From assembly GCF_019977655.1 (NCBI RefSeq), contig NZ_AP024849.1:4497001-4561000 (forward strand): 64,000 nucleotides of DNA. Direction: 5' to 3'. Numbering within the stretch: the stretch's first letter is position 1; each line of letters begins with the position of its first letter. Under the pieces are notes generated by a model. It was not told the origin of the DNA, made no database searches, and saw nothing but the letters and a program-made list of their open reading frames with translations. Positions 53,425 through 61,642 of the stretch are shown here, piece by piece. A program made the translations under genes and the position numbers. The DNA is from Clostridium gelidum (GTDB lineage Bacteria; Bacillota; Clostridia; Clostridiales; Clostridiaceae).

Positions 53425-54078
53425 ATAAAAAGATTAAGTTATTTAGTAATGTTTTTATTACTATTTTCATTTGTATCATGTAGTGCTCCAAAAAATATTA
53501 GCAAACCTAAACCACTTAGTGTTTCAATTGTAAATGATGTGGATACCTATGGTCTTTATATGTCTTCAGTTAAGGGAATAACATTACTACCCAAACTAGA
53601 AGAAACTACCGATAAAGACATACAGTATCATTGGTCAATAAATAGTGATACAAAAAAGTTTAAAGGAAAAACCCTTGATACGGAAATGTTTGATACCCCA
53701 AATGGTCCAGTAAAGGAAATAATTAATTCAGGAGAATCAGTATTGTTTATTGTTGTGGCAGAAATAAGTTATGCTAAACCAGATACGCTTTCTAGAGAGA
53801 TTAATGTTACTTTAACAGTAGAAGAAAAAGACTCCAACAATGTATTGGCAAAATCCGAATTAATCATTGAAGATTACAGTGGTACTTACAAGGTTAAGAA
53901 AGTATTTGATGAATTAAAGATAAGATCTTCATCTGATATTGAGATTTACTGTGCTTTATCTTTCCAAGCTTCAAAATATAGATATGATAACTATAAAAAA
54001 TGGTACAAATATAAAATTATGAGTAGTTCTGATAGATGTATTCTTAGAAATTTTCAAAATTATTTAAATTCACAGTAG
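53425..54078 (+). CDS. Putative lipoprotein, non-AUG start
   Basis: 217 aa if read from ATA at 53425, which is the codon correctly spaced (9 nt) from AAAGGAG. The first ATG is eight codons further and would cut into the signal sequence KRLSYLVMFLLLFSFVSC, which ends in a lipobox (FVSC). The rest is an extracellular domain (HWSINSDTKKFKGKTL ... GESVLFIVVAEISY ... INVTLTVEEKD). No family recognised. It may use AUA or have lost its AUG. Confidence 0.55.
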   Translation: MKRLSYLVMFLLLFSFVSCSAPKNISKPKPLSVSIVNDVDTYGLYMSSVKGITLLPKLEETTDKDIQYHWSINSDTKKFKGKTLDTEMFDTPNGPVKEIINSGESVLFIVVAEISYAKPDTLSREINVTLTVEEKDSNNVLAKSELIIEDYSGTYKVKKVFDELKIRSSSDIEIYCALSFQASKYRYDNYKKWYKYKIMSSSDRCILRNFQNYLNSQ

Positions 54079-54121
54079 CAAGAATATAATGAATTTATTG
54101 CTTTTATGAATTCATTTTGAA

Positions 54122-54174
54122 ATAATAATCCCCCGCATGTTGTATAGTAATTTCAACATGCGGGGGATTATTAT
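54122..54174. terminator. 21-bp perfect GC-rich hairpin
   Basis: Arms 54122-54142 and 54154-54174 include CCCCCGCATGTTG and its complement, with an 11-nt loop. No T-run, so not a classical terminator. Strikingly G/C-rich against the local composition. It lies between two convergent genes. Confidence 0.55.
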
Positions 54175-55214
54175 GACACATACCTAAAACAATCTTGTAA
54201 ATAAGATTAAAAAAAATCAAATAGTGATTTCATCATAAATTGGTCACAGACTATCCATAAATGGCATCAATTGTTAATTGCAAAATATATATTAATTAAT
54301 TTTTTACTTCACTTTCATCAAGAAATCCAATATCTCAATATTAAGTTCATTATGAAACTTCTCTCTATCAAAACCAACTGGGTCTTGTGCTGGAAAAAAC
54401 TCTGGCGTAATCATAAATTTTGGAAATGGGCTCAAGAATGAGAAGTGTCCAGCATTTTCAATAACTTTGTACTCGACTTTACTGCTATCCGCAACCCCGT
54501 CCAAAACAATTTGTGCATGGAAAGGTTGAATGAATTGATCTTTTTCGGCAGCAAGCATTAAAATTGAAATATCTACTCCACTCAAAGCTCCTTTATCCTT
54601 AAACCAAACTGTTCCTGGAGCTAGAAGAACAAGTGAATTAATCTTTCTATTATGTGCTACATTTATCTGTTTAGTCTTTCCATCTGAAGATTCATTAGGC
54701 AATGAAGTTTGTATACCTCCTGCCACTGCTAATGCAGTACATCCACCAGTAGAGTGACCTATTATAGAAATAGAATCTGCTTTTAAAACACTTACAAATT
54801 TCTCGCTATCAAAAAACCAATCTATAGCAGTGTTAATATGTCTTGGTCTATTTTCTAAATTTTCTACAGTTCCCTCCAATGTATTATTATTGAAATTATT
54901 GAATGGATGCTCAGGCATTCCTACTATAAACCCATTACAAGCTAAATGATGAGCAAGAGTTCTATAAAGTAAGTTCCCCCCACCGCTTCCATGAGATATT
55001 ATTATCAATGGAAATTTGTCATCTTTAGGTTTTGCATTTATTGATAAGTCCAAGCAAAATGGACCAAGCTCTTCTATCTTTCCAGCCTCATCTGTAGGAT
55101 ACATAACTGACATAGGAAACGTAACTCCGTAAGCGTAAAAAAATTAACGGATAGATAAATGTAAGTCTCTATTGTTAAAATTAACATAGATTTTAACAAT
55201 GGAGGTTTATTTAC

Positions 55215-55538
55215 ATGAATAATAATGAGAAGATAAATTGGAGAGAAATTGTTGCTACCTTTTCTTCTTACGAAGGAACGTTAGGAACTTTCTGCAATGC
55301 AAATCACATTACTAAAAGTCAATTTCATTACTATAAAAAGAAATTCAAGAATGAAGATAATAATTTACAGTTTCATGCAATTTCAATGAGAGAAGAAAAA
55401 GTAACAACTGAAGTCACCGTAGTTCCAGCTGATAGACCTAATATAATAATAGAAATAGGAGCCGCTAAAATATATGTACCGGCTAATGAAATAGCTATTT
55501 TGAGTAAGTTGCTTAAGGATTTGATTACAAATGTTTAA
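55215..55538 (+). CDS. tnpA: IS66 accessory protein TnpA
   Basis: 107 aa. N-terminal helix-turn-helix-like part (WREIVATFSSYEGTLGTFCN ... ITKSQFHYYKKKFK) and a C-terminus IIIEIGAAKIYVPANEI typical of IS66 Orf1. Needed with TnpB for transposition in the family. ATG after GGAGG. Overlaps tnpB by 8 nt. Confidence 0.88.
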   Translation: MNNNEKINWREIVATFSSYEGTLGTFCNANHITKSQFHYYKKKFKNEDNNLQFHAISMREEKVTTEVTVVPADRPNIIIEIGAAKIYVPANEIAILSKLLKDLITNV

Positions 55539-55881
55539 TCTTAATAAAGTTAATACAGTTTATCTTGCATGTGGAATAACAGATTTGAGAAAAAGTATTG
55601 ATGGACTAGTAGTGATTGTGCAAACGCAGCTAAAGTTGGATCCGTTTGAAAAAGCCTTGTTTGTTTTTTGCAATAGGCAAATGAATAAAATTAAGATACT
55701 TCACTTTGATGAAGGATTCTGGCTGTACTATTTCCGACTTGAAAATAGTAAATTGAAATGGCCGATGACTCCAGACGAAGCTCTTAAAATCAACAAAGAG
55801 GAATTGAAATGGTTGCTTATGGGATATGAAGTTAGAACTAAGTCTAAATTTAAGCCAATTGAAGTAAGAAATAGCTTTTAA
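55531..55881 (+). CDS. tnpB: IS66 accessory protein TnpB
   Basis: 116 aa, IS66 Orf2 family: VYLACGITDLRKSIDGL, ALFVFCNRQMNKIKIL, FWLYYFRLE and GYEVR. Start overlaps tnpA. A hairpin (AAACCCT...AGGGTTT, about 55898-55943) lies in the 99-bp gap before tnpC. Confidence 0.92.
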   Translation: MFNLNKVNTVYLACGITDLRKSIDGLVVIVQTQLKLDPFEKALFVFCNRQMNKIKILHFDEGFWLYYFRLENSKLKWPMTPDEALKINKEELKWLLMGYEVRTKSKFKPIEVRNSF

Positions 55882-55980
55882 AACAAATATCGCTGTAAAC
55901 CCTTAATTTTGAACTTTTACAAGTTTCGGAATTGAGGGTTTTGTGGTAAAATACCCCTATATTTGTTGTGAGGTATAGGG

Positions 55981-57591
55981 ATGGATATTTTAGATTTAGA
56001 AGATCAACTTGATAAAAAAACAAAATTATTGATTTCTAAAATGGAAAAAGACATTGAATCAAAAGATAAGGAAATTGATGATTTAAAAAAGGAATTGGCT
56101 TTTCTTAAAGGACAGCTCCTTAATAAAAACAGAAAAATTTTTGGACAATCTAGTGAACAAGTTGATTCAAGACAGCTCTCACTTTTTAATGATGCTGAAA
56201 AAAACAGTGATATTAAAATAGATGAGCCTTCCATTGAAGAAATTACATATACAAGAAAAAAATCATCTTCTCATTTAGGAAAGAAAGATAATCTATCCGG
56301 CCTAGATAGAGTTACAATTGAGCATAAACTTGCTGACTCTGAAACATTTTGCGATAAATGTGGGAATGATTTAATTATAATCGGTAAAAAATCAAAAGAA
56401 ATTTTAAAATATAAGCCAGCAGAACTTTACATAGAAGAACATATTTCATATACATATGCTTGCAAAAATTGCGAAGCGGATGCTGATAAAGCCAATATAA
56501 TTTCTGCAAAAATTCCAAATACTTTCTTATATAAAAGTATGGCTTCAAATGAATTATTAGCTCATGTTGTGAGCATGAAATATCAATATGCAATGCCATT
56601 ATATAGAATGGAATCATATTTTAAGATGATGAATGTTAATCTTTCAAGACAGACATTATCCAACTGGATAATAAGTTGTGCAAATGAACTTCAGCCTGTT
56701 TTTCATTATATGAAAGAGGAACTCTTAAGAAGAAATTATATCCACGCCGATGAAACTTATGTGAAGGTTATTGAGGAAAATGGAAAAGACTCCAACTCAA
56801 AAAGGTTCATGTGGCTATATCGCTCCGGAGGCATAGAGAACCATATAATTTTATATGATTATCAGAAAACAAGATCTGGTTCTTGTGCTGAAGAATTTCT
56901 TGAAGGTTTCTCTGGATATCTTCAAACAGATGGATATGATGGCTATAATAAAGTTAAGAATATAAAAAGACTATATTGTATGGCCCATATTCGAAGAAAA
57001 TTCTTTGATATAATATCAACCTTAAACCCCGAAGCTCTAAAGCAGTCTCACGCAATAGAAGGGTTTAATTATTGTGAGCGACTTTATAAAGTTGAAAAAG
57101 ATCTAAGGGAACAATATATATGTAGTGATGATTATTATGGTGATCGACATGCAATAAGGCTCAAGAGATCTGCACCCATTCTTAATAAATTTCAAGAATA
57201 TGTAGATAATGAAATTGTTAATGCTCTTCCTAAAAGTCCTTTAGGTAAAGCTCTTGCATATGCTCAAAAGTTGTTGCCATATATGAGAACTTTCTTGACA
57301 AATGGATGTCTTGAAATTGATAATAATGCAGCTGAAAGAGCTATAAAACCATTTGTAATTGGCAGAAAAAACTGGATGTTCTCCAAGACAGTAAAAGGCG
57401 CAAAATCAAGTGCATTACTTTATAGTATTACTGAAACGGCTAAAGCCAATGGCTTAGCAGTGGAAAAGTATTTAGTATATTTATTTGAAATGTTTGCAAA
57501 TTCAGAAGTTAAGGAAATGGACATACTAGAAAAATGTATGCCATGGTCTGAAAGCATTCCAGATGAACTGCGCGTTAAGACTACCAAATAA
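55981..57591 (+). CDS. tnpC: IS66 transposase TnpC
   Basis: 536 aa, intact. Leucine-zipper-like N-terminus (residues 1-50), zinc finger Cys124-x2-Cys127 ... Cys161-x2-Cys164, DDE domain with Asp257 (HADET), Asp317 (TDGYDGY) and Glu452 (DNNAAERAIKP), and the C-terminal IS66 tail. ATG follows a GGTATAGGG stretch. Confidence 0.95.
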   Translation: MDILDLEDQLDKKTKLLISKMEKDIESKDKEIDDLKKELAFLKGQLLNKNRKIFGQSSEQVDSRQLSLFNDAEKNSDIKIDEPSIEEITYTRKKSSSHLGKKDNLSGLDRVTIEHKLADSETFCDKCGNDLIIIGKKSKEILKYKPAELYIEEHISYTYACKNCEADADKANIISAKIPNTFLYKSMASNELLAHVVSMKYQYAMPLYRMESYFKMMNVNLSRQTLSNWIISCANELQPVFHYMKEELLRRNYIHADETYVKVIEENGKDSNSKRFMWLYRSGGIENHIILYDYQKTRSGSCAEEFLEGFSGYLQTDGYDGYNKVKNIKRLYCMAHIRRKFFDIISTLNPEALKQSHAIEGFNYCERLYKVEKDLREQYICSDDYYGDRHAIRLKRSAPILNKFQEYVDNEIVNALPKSPLGKALAYAQKLLPYMRTFLTNGCLEIDNNAAERAIKPFVIGRKNWMFSKTVKGAKSSALLYSITETAKANGLAVEKYLVYLFEMFANSEVKEMDILEKCMPWSESIPDELRVKTTK

Positions 57592-57611
57592 TTATTTCTA
57601 TATAAAATTAT

Positions 57612-57650
57612 ACCCAACAGAGAATATAAGTTTTTCTGTTGGGTTTATTT
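57612..57650 (+). terminator. Terminator at the end of IS66
   Basis: ACCCAACAGA / TCTGTTGGGT stem, 13-nt loop, then TTATTTTA. Confidence 0.7.
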
Positions 57651-57857
57651 TATCACTTAAATTATACTACCGCTACGCGTCGATTCTTTGACGCTTACGT
57701 AACTCCACCGTAATTATCCACAAGTTCAACCTCACAATAGCCCACAAAAGAATCCTTTTCTTCTCTCGTAAGTGGGCTCATGTTTATTTCTTCTTTCTGC
57801 ATTTTTTGAATACTCCCCTCTAACTTTTATTTAATTGTATTAGTTAATAAAACGCCT

Positions 57858-58547
57858 TTATACTATAGCTTCTAAAACTTCTATATTCTCTACTACCTTT
57901 AAAACATGTATCTCCATTTTATCTCTTACTTTTGCATTTAATGAATTTTTATCATCTTTAATTAATATTAATCCTTTTTTATGCATACTTTTTATTTGGC
58001 TCCTTGAAATTCCCAGTTTATCACTTAAAAGCTTGTCCACTCTAATCTCTATTGGATACTTACAAGCAATTTCAATAACAAGCTCATTCTCATTAAGCAG
58101 AGAGCCAAAAACTTGCTTTTTGCGCGAATCGCTTACTCCTACGACGTTAGGAGTAGGAGTTTCCTTAATATAATATACTTCTAATTTCTTTTGAATTAAT
58201 TTATAATTAACATCTTCTAGAATAACTTCAGCTTTATTTTTATTATATATACTTAAATTAAAAGCATATTCTCTGGCTAATTCTTTATCATTAGAAAGAA
58301 ATCTTTCATACTCATCTTTATTAATATCATATGGTTTTATTCTTTCATATATTGTCATATTCCAAGTTGATTTACATTTTTCACATTGATAAATTAGCCA
58401 AACGTCAATATTACTTTTATTAGCATTTACTCTAAATCTTTCAGTATTTATATAGCTTGCTTTTTCATTACATTTAGGACAATTCCTTCTTATTATTGGT
58501 AAATTTATAGGATCTAATTCCCATTGATATTTTTTTAAATAGCTCAT
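57858..58547 (-). CDS. DUF1062 protein: zinc ribbon plus S4-like RNA-binding domain
   Basis: 229 aa. N-terminal zinc ribbon CPKC (residues 24-27) ... CEKC (55-58); middle helical region; C-terminal IEIRVDKLLSDKLGISRSQI then KKGLILI, which follows the S4 domain consensus (RxDxxLxxxLGxSRSxxxxxIxxGxVxV) seen in ribosome-associated proteins such as RqcP/Hsp15. RNA or ribosome binding is an inference. ATG after AGGAGGAGC, which is covered by the leader at 58549-58670. Gene and leader type are shared with 59703. Confidence 0.75.
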   Translation of the reverse strand: MSYLKKYQWELDPINLPIIRRNCPKCNEKASYINTERFRVNANKSNIDVWLIYQCEKCKSTWNMTIYERIKPYDINKDEYERFLSNDKELAREYAFNLSIYNKNKAEVILEDVNYKLIQKKLEVYYIKETPTPNVVGVSDSRKKQVFGSLLNENELVIEIACKYPIEIRVDKLLSDKLGISRSQIKSMHKKGLILIKDDKNSLNAKVRDKMEIHVLKVVENIEVLEAIV

Positions 58548-58548
58548 G

Positions 58549-58670
58549 TTGCTCCTCCTAAGTCAATTGAATTTTTAGGATTTGCAAAGGCTATCTCATT
58601 ACATTTTTATAATAATTCACTAGCCTCTGCTATGCATTAAAAATATCTGTTGTCATAAATAATTCCTCCA
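58549..58670 (-). promoter_or_regulatory. uORF-hairpin-antiSD leader of the DUF1062 gene
   Basis: On the minus strand: TTGGAGG, ATGACA uORF (58630-58656), hairpin with arms 58622-58631 and 58584-58593 (GCAGAGGCTA/TAGCCTTTGC), then TCCTAA (58575-58580), which can pair with TTAGGA of the gene's own Shine-Dalgarno (58557-58562). Matches the leader at 59981-60110 part by part. Confidence 0.7.
58630..58656 (-). CDS. Leader peptide MTTDIFNA
   Basis: Eight codons plus TAG, 8 nt after GGAGG. The stop codon is at the 5' base of the hairpin, so a ribosome on the last codons would block the stem. Confidence 0.65.
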   Translation of the reverse strand: MTTDIFNA

Positions 58671-58718
58671 ATCTCTTTTCTATAAATATATTTTATCACC
58701 CCTGCATATTACATAAAA

Positions 58719-58749
58719 CCTCATTCTTATTTCATAAATAAAAATGAGG
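58719..58749 (-). terminator. Terminator after the 4Fe-4S protein gene
   Basis: CCTCATTCTTATTT / AAATAAAAATGAGG stem (one mismatch), TTTTATG after it on the minus strand. Confidence 0.7.
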
Positions 58750-58833
58750 CAATATGATAAAAATCATAAGGATTATACTCCATATACATTTAAAACTTTT
58801 ACAAATCAAGACTTCACCTTTGGCTTCTGCTGT

Positions 58834-59490
58834 TCAGTCACTTGAAATTTTCATATACTTCTGGGTCCATAAACAATTAGTTAAACATTTCAAACAAGTC
58901 TCACAGTGGTATACATCGACTATTAAATCTCTATTCATACCTATTTCCCATGTAGATCCATGGATAACCTTTGCTGGACAAATATCCTTACAAACAGTAC
59001 ATCCCCCACATTTAGGCATTATTATCGGTTTATTTTGAGTGGGTAACGGTGCATTTGTCAATACACTACACATACAAAGTGCACTTCCATATTCTTCAGT
59101 AACTAGCAAATTACTTTTCCCAATCCAACCCAATCCAGCCAACATGGCAATTTTTTTATGTGGAAGTGTAGTGGTTTTAGTATTTACATCATAAAATCCA
59201 TTTATAAGATTTCTTTCTGATTGAGCATATGCTTTGTATCCTTTTGCTTTGATAAAATCAGCCGTCCATTCTGAAAGTTCATTAACATCATGTTCCTTTT
59301 TTGAAAACTCAAAATAGTCTACTATGTTTTCTTTTGACAGACGAAAAATATAACTGGGGCTCAAAATTATTCCTATCAAAATAGCAACACTATACCCCTT
59401 ATTTTCCTTTACCGAGAGCATGGATATATCAACTACTTTGACAAAATTCACACCACGGGTTTTTAACTCAGAAATCAACTCATTTAACAT
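58834..59490 (-). CDS. Double 4Fe-4S cluster protein, QueG-like
   Basis: 218 aa. C-terminal half has CGGCTVCKDICPAKVIHG and CETCLKCLTNC, two 4Fe-4S motifs; the middle has GLGWIGKSNLLVTEEYGSA, the conserved block of epoxyqueuosine reductase-related proteins. It is shorter than QueG (about 300-380 aa) and lacks its HEAT repeat, so it belongs to the 'double cluster binding' group with unknown substrate. ATG after AGGGGAG. It lies between the two leader-controlled genes. Confidence 0.8.
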   Translation of the reverse strand: MLNELISELKTRGVNFVKVVDISMLSVKENKGYSVAILIGIILSPSYIFRLSKENIVDYFEFSKKEHDVNELSEWTADFIKAKGYKAYAQSERNLINGFYDVNTKTTTLPHKKIAMLAGLGWIGKSNLLVTEEYGSALCMCSVLTNAPLPTQNKPIIMPKCGGCTVCKDICPAKVIHGSTWEIGMNRDLIVDVYHCETCLKCLTNCLWTQKYMKISSD

Positions 59491-59661
59491 ATATAATCTC
59501 CCCTATTGTCGTGCAGTTATAAAATAATGTATAATTCGAATTTTTACAAAGTTATAGTAACTACTCTTAATAGTTATACACGCATTTCTTCGCTTTTCAT
59601 TACTTATTAACAATAACATTAGTCCTTCTACACACACAACCTCTTACTTAATTCTTAAACA

Positions 59662-59693
59662 AAAAAGTGCCACCTAATACAAATTAGGCAGCA
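59662..59693 (-). terminator. Terminator after the CD3324-family gene
   Basis: TGCTGCCTAAT / ATTAGGTGGCA stem (one mismatch), short TTGT loop, then CTTTTTTG on the minus strand. Confidence 0.75.
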
Positions 59694-59702
59694 TATTCTC
59701 TA

Positions 59703-59978
59703 TCATGATATTTTCTTTTTTTGCAAAATAATTCTTTGTATAGTTTTTGGTGATAAATAATATCTTTCTGAAAGGCTTTGTGTAGACATTCCAGTTAAAT
59801 AATCTTCATATATACTTGTATTTCTATTTGAAAGTTCCTTTTTGCTTTGAGTTAATTCACCCCATGCAATTTTATTTTCCTCTTTCTTTGGTATATAAAT
59901 GTATTCACCCTGTATATAGTTTTGAATTATTTTTAATATTTCATCTGGGAAAACATCCCCAGCTTTTGCATAGCTCAT
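59703..59978 (-). CDS. CD3324-family helix-turn-helix protein
   Basis: 91 aa. N-terminal SYAKAGDVFPDEILKIIQNY and YIYIPKKEENKIAWG are family marks; the C-terminus STQSLSERYYLSPKTIQRII is a helix-turn-helix of Mor/Sigma-like type. Probably a DNA-binding protein; targets unknown. ATG after AGGAGGAGC. Its leader (59981-60110) is homologous to that of the DUF1062 gene 1.4 kb away. Confidence 0.75.
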   Translation of the reverse strand: MSYAKAGDVFPDEILKIIQNYIQGEYIYIPKKEENKIAWGELTQSKKELSNRNTSIYEDYLTGMSTQSLSERYYLSPKTIQRIILQKKKIS

Positions 59979-59980
59979 TT

Positions 59981-60110
59981 TATGCTCCTCCTAAATATAA
60001 TTTTATCTTAGGATTGAGCAAAGGCTATTTTATATTTTTATCATTAACTCTTATGCAATAGCCTTTGCTATGCATAAATAACAGGTCTTGTCATAAAGCT
60101 ACGCCCCTTT
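59981..60110 (-). promoter_or_regulatory. uORF-hairpin-antiSD leader of the CD3324-family gene
   Basis: Minus strand: AAAGGGG, ATGACA uORF (60068-60094), 13-bp perfect hairpin (arms 60057-60069 and 60017-60029, AGCAAAGGCTATT type), TCCTAA (60008-60013) facing TTAGGA of the gene's Shine-Dalgarno (59989-59994). Promoter likely within 60120-60170. Confidence 0.7.
60068..60094 (-). CDS. Leader peptide MTRPVIYA
   Basis: Eight codons plus TAG, 9 nt after AAAGGGG. It shares the ATGACA start, the Ala-stop (GCATAG) end and the length with the uORF at 58630 while the middle differs. Confidence 0.65.
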   Translation of the reverse strand: MTRPVIYA

Positions 60111-60305
60111 CTCTTATGTTCTCATAGTATAGATTTAATACAAACCTATACTAAATTCTATTATATACCATTTATAAAATTAATTTCAATATATTTTACC
60201 AAAATAAAACAAAACTTACCATATTACTTTTTATATGTTAAGTTCTTTTATTCTAATTTATTACCCATTTTTAGTGCATCCCTTAATAGTATTACGTAGT
60301 ATTTC

Positions 60306-60364
60306 AAATTAAAAAATATCGCAAATCTATTCATAGTATAGAATAGTGCGATATTTTTTAATTT
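60306..60364 (-). terminator. Terminator after the 60492 gene (T-like)
   Basis: AAATTAAAAAATATCGCA arm and TGCGATATTTTTTAATTT arm (18 bp), inner CTATTC/GAATAG. T-runs on both strands. Its AATATCGCA arm resembles the T repeats. Confidence 0.75.
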
Positions 60365-60491
60365 ACTATTAAATTTTTAAATGAAATAATACTTATGTTT
60401 CATAAATTGAAATTCATTAGAACGAAAATTGTATATAGAGAGCTGGCATTTGATTTTTGCATGAAGCTATACAATATAAATATTATCAGAA

Positions 60492-61283
60492 CTACTCTAA
60501 ATTTTTTAAATAATTCTGGTATTCTATTATTAATTGGATTTCTATTTGCATTAAATTATACAACTTAACATATGGCAACATAAAACCTATGTGCTCCCCA
60601 TTCAGTGCTTTTTCAAGCCATTTATTTGATGGGTCCTTTATTTCTTTTTGAATAATTTCAGATAACTTTTGATTATCAGCTGTTCTATTATTAATCTTGT
60701 CCAATATTGCGCCACGCACATCATAAGCTAAAGATTTTTCAATAAAATTCATAATACAATCTTTGAGTTTATCATTATATTTAAATGGAACATTTTCAAT
60801 CATTCTAATCATATAATCCCTTAATTTTTCTTCTGAATCATAAAATAAAGTTATACGTGGTTTGAACAAGGCATCACAATTCTCTAGTGTTTGTACATAC
60901 ATATCACACATATCTTCAAATAAAAAATCCGTTTTTAAATCTAAATGATTAAATCCAGCTCTTTTCTCCATAGGTGTAATTACATAATTAAAATACATTA
61001 CATATTTTTTAATTAATATAAGCATTAATCTATCATATCTTTTTATTGACGCAATTTCTTCAATTCTCTCTTGTTTCTCATCTTGCCGATCTATAAAGTG
61101 CTGAACAAATGAAACCGTAACAATAATTCCTAATAAATTAGTTGCTAATCCAATTAAAATATTATTTGTGTTATTAGCTGCATTTTCACTTAAATTCCCC
61201 CATGAAGAACATGCTATAAAAATCAATACTACACTGATAAAAAATAAAAAAAAGAGATTTTTCCAGCGGCACTTCTTCCCCAT
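60492..61283 (-). CDS. Two-TM membrane protein, unknown; possible frameshift near start
   Basis: 263 aa. Two hydrophobic helices (FFLFFISVVLIFIACSS; NILIGLATNLLGIIVTVSF) then about 200 cytoplasmic residues, mostly helical (DRQDEKQERIEEIASIKRYD ...). No family recognised. The listed ATG has no ribosome binding site. A better one (TTGAGGT, ATG at 61315; MKDNIINRLKTWGRSAAGK) is in another frame and would join within an A/T run of eight (61244-61251 on the plus strand). So a real frameshift, a sequencing error or slippage is possible. Confidence 0.6.
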   Translation of the reverse strand: MGKKCRWKNLFFLFFISVVLIFIACSSWGNLSENAANNTNNILIGLATNLLGIIVTVSFVQHFIDRQDEKQERIEEIASIKRYDRLMLILIKKYVMYFNYVITPMEKRAGFNHLDLKTDFLFEDMCDMYVQTLENCDALFKPRITLFYDSEEKLRDYMIRMIENVPFKYNDKLKDCIMNFIEKSLAYDVRGAILDKINNRTADNQKLSEIIQKEIKDPSNKWLEKALNGEHIGFMLPYVKLYNLMQIEIQLIIEYQNYLKNLE

Positions 61284-61352
61284 GTCTTTAATCGATTTAT
61301 GATATTATCTTTCATATTTATTACCTCAACAAATTATTTTATATTTCAGTTA

Positions 61353-61433
61353 ATTATATCATGTTTTGTAAATATCACACTATTCAATTTTCAAAGAACA
61401 TTATTTCAATAAATTACTACGCCAAATCTACAC
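61353..61433 (-). promoter_or_regulatory. Upstream flanking repeat P6 (promoter of the 60492 gene)
   Basis: Minus strand: GTAGATTTGGCGTAGTAA, TGTTCTTTGAAAATTGAATA, GTGTGATATTTACAAAAC, extended -10 TGATATAAT (61353-61358). Clearest full copy. Confidence 0.7.
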
Positions 61434-61642
61434 ATTGTTCATTAATTAAAACTCTTATTTAATTTCTTAAGATAATCCCTTTTTAGGCTTTATTTAACTA
61501 CTTTGTGTATTTTTCAGCAACAGATCACTTTTATACAATTTAATATTTATTACTATGGAAAAAAATATCATAATAAATATGTACTATTAAATAGAATAAA
61601 CTTATTTTTACTAAGTTTAGATAAGCAGAAAAGGAGATAAAC

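Larger units (their letters stand above)
55129..57698 (+). mobile_element. IS66-family insertion sequence, complete
   Basis: 2570 bp. Ends GTAAGCGTAAA (left) and GTAAGCGTCAAA (right, reverse strand), the IS66 terminal signature. 8-bp target duplication GTAACTCC at 55121-55128 and 57699-57706. Three intact genes tnpA, tnpB, tnpC in the family order. Intact genes and an exact duplication suggest recent insertion. Confidence 0.96.
54304..57802 (-). pseudogene. Alpha/beta hydrolase gene split by IS66 insertion
   Basis: N-terminal part 57699-57802 (ATG at 57802 after GGGGAG; MQKEEINMSPLTREEK ... NYGGV) joins in frame to 54304-55128 (TFPMSVMYPTDEAGK ...) once the element and one target copy are removed. 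The C-terminal part has IIISHGSGGG (oxyanion), GHSTGG (nucleophile Ser) and a late His in NAGHFSFL: a dienelactone hydrolase / PAF-acetylhydrolase-like fold. The remaining 269-codon frame might still be made from an internal ATG at 55110 but would lack the first strand. Confidence 0.85.

Noticed and set aside
58754..59038. Plus-strand 94-codon ORF opposite the 4Fe-4S protein
   Set aside because: Antisense shadow; the minus-strand protein has clear cluster motifs.
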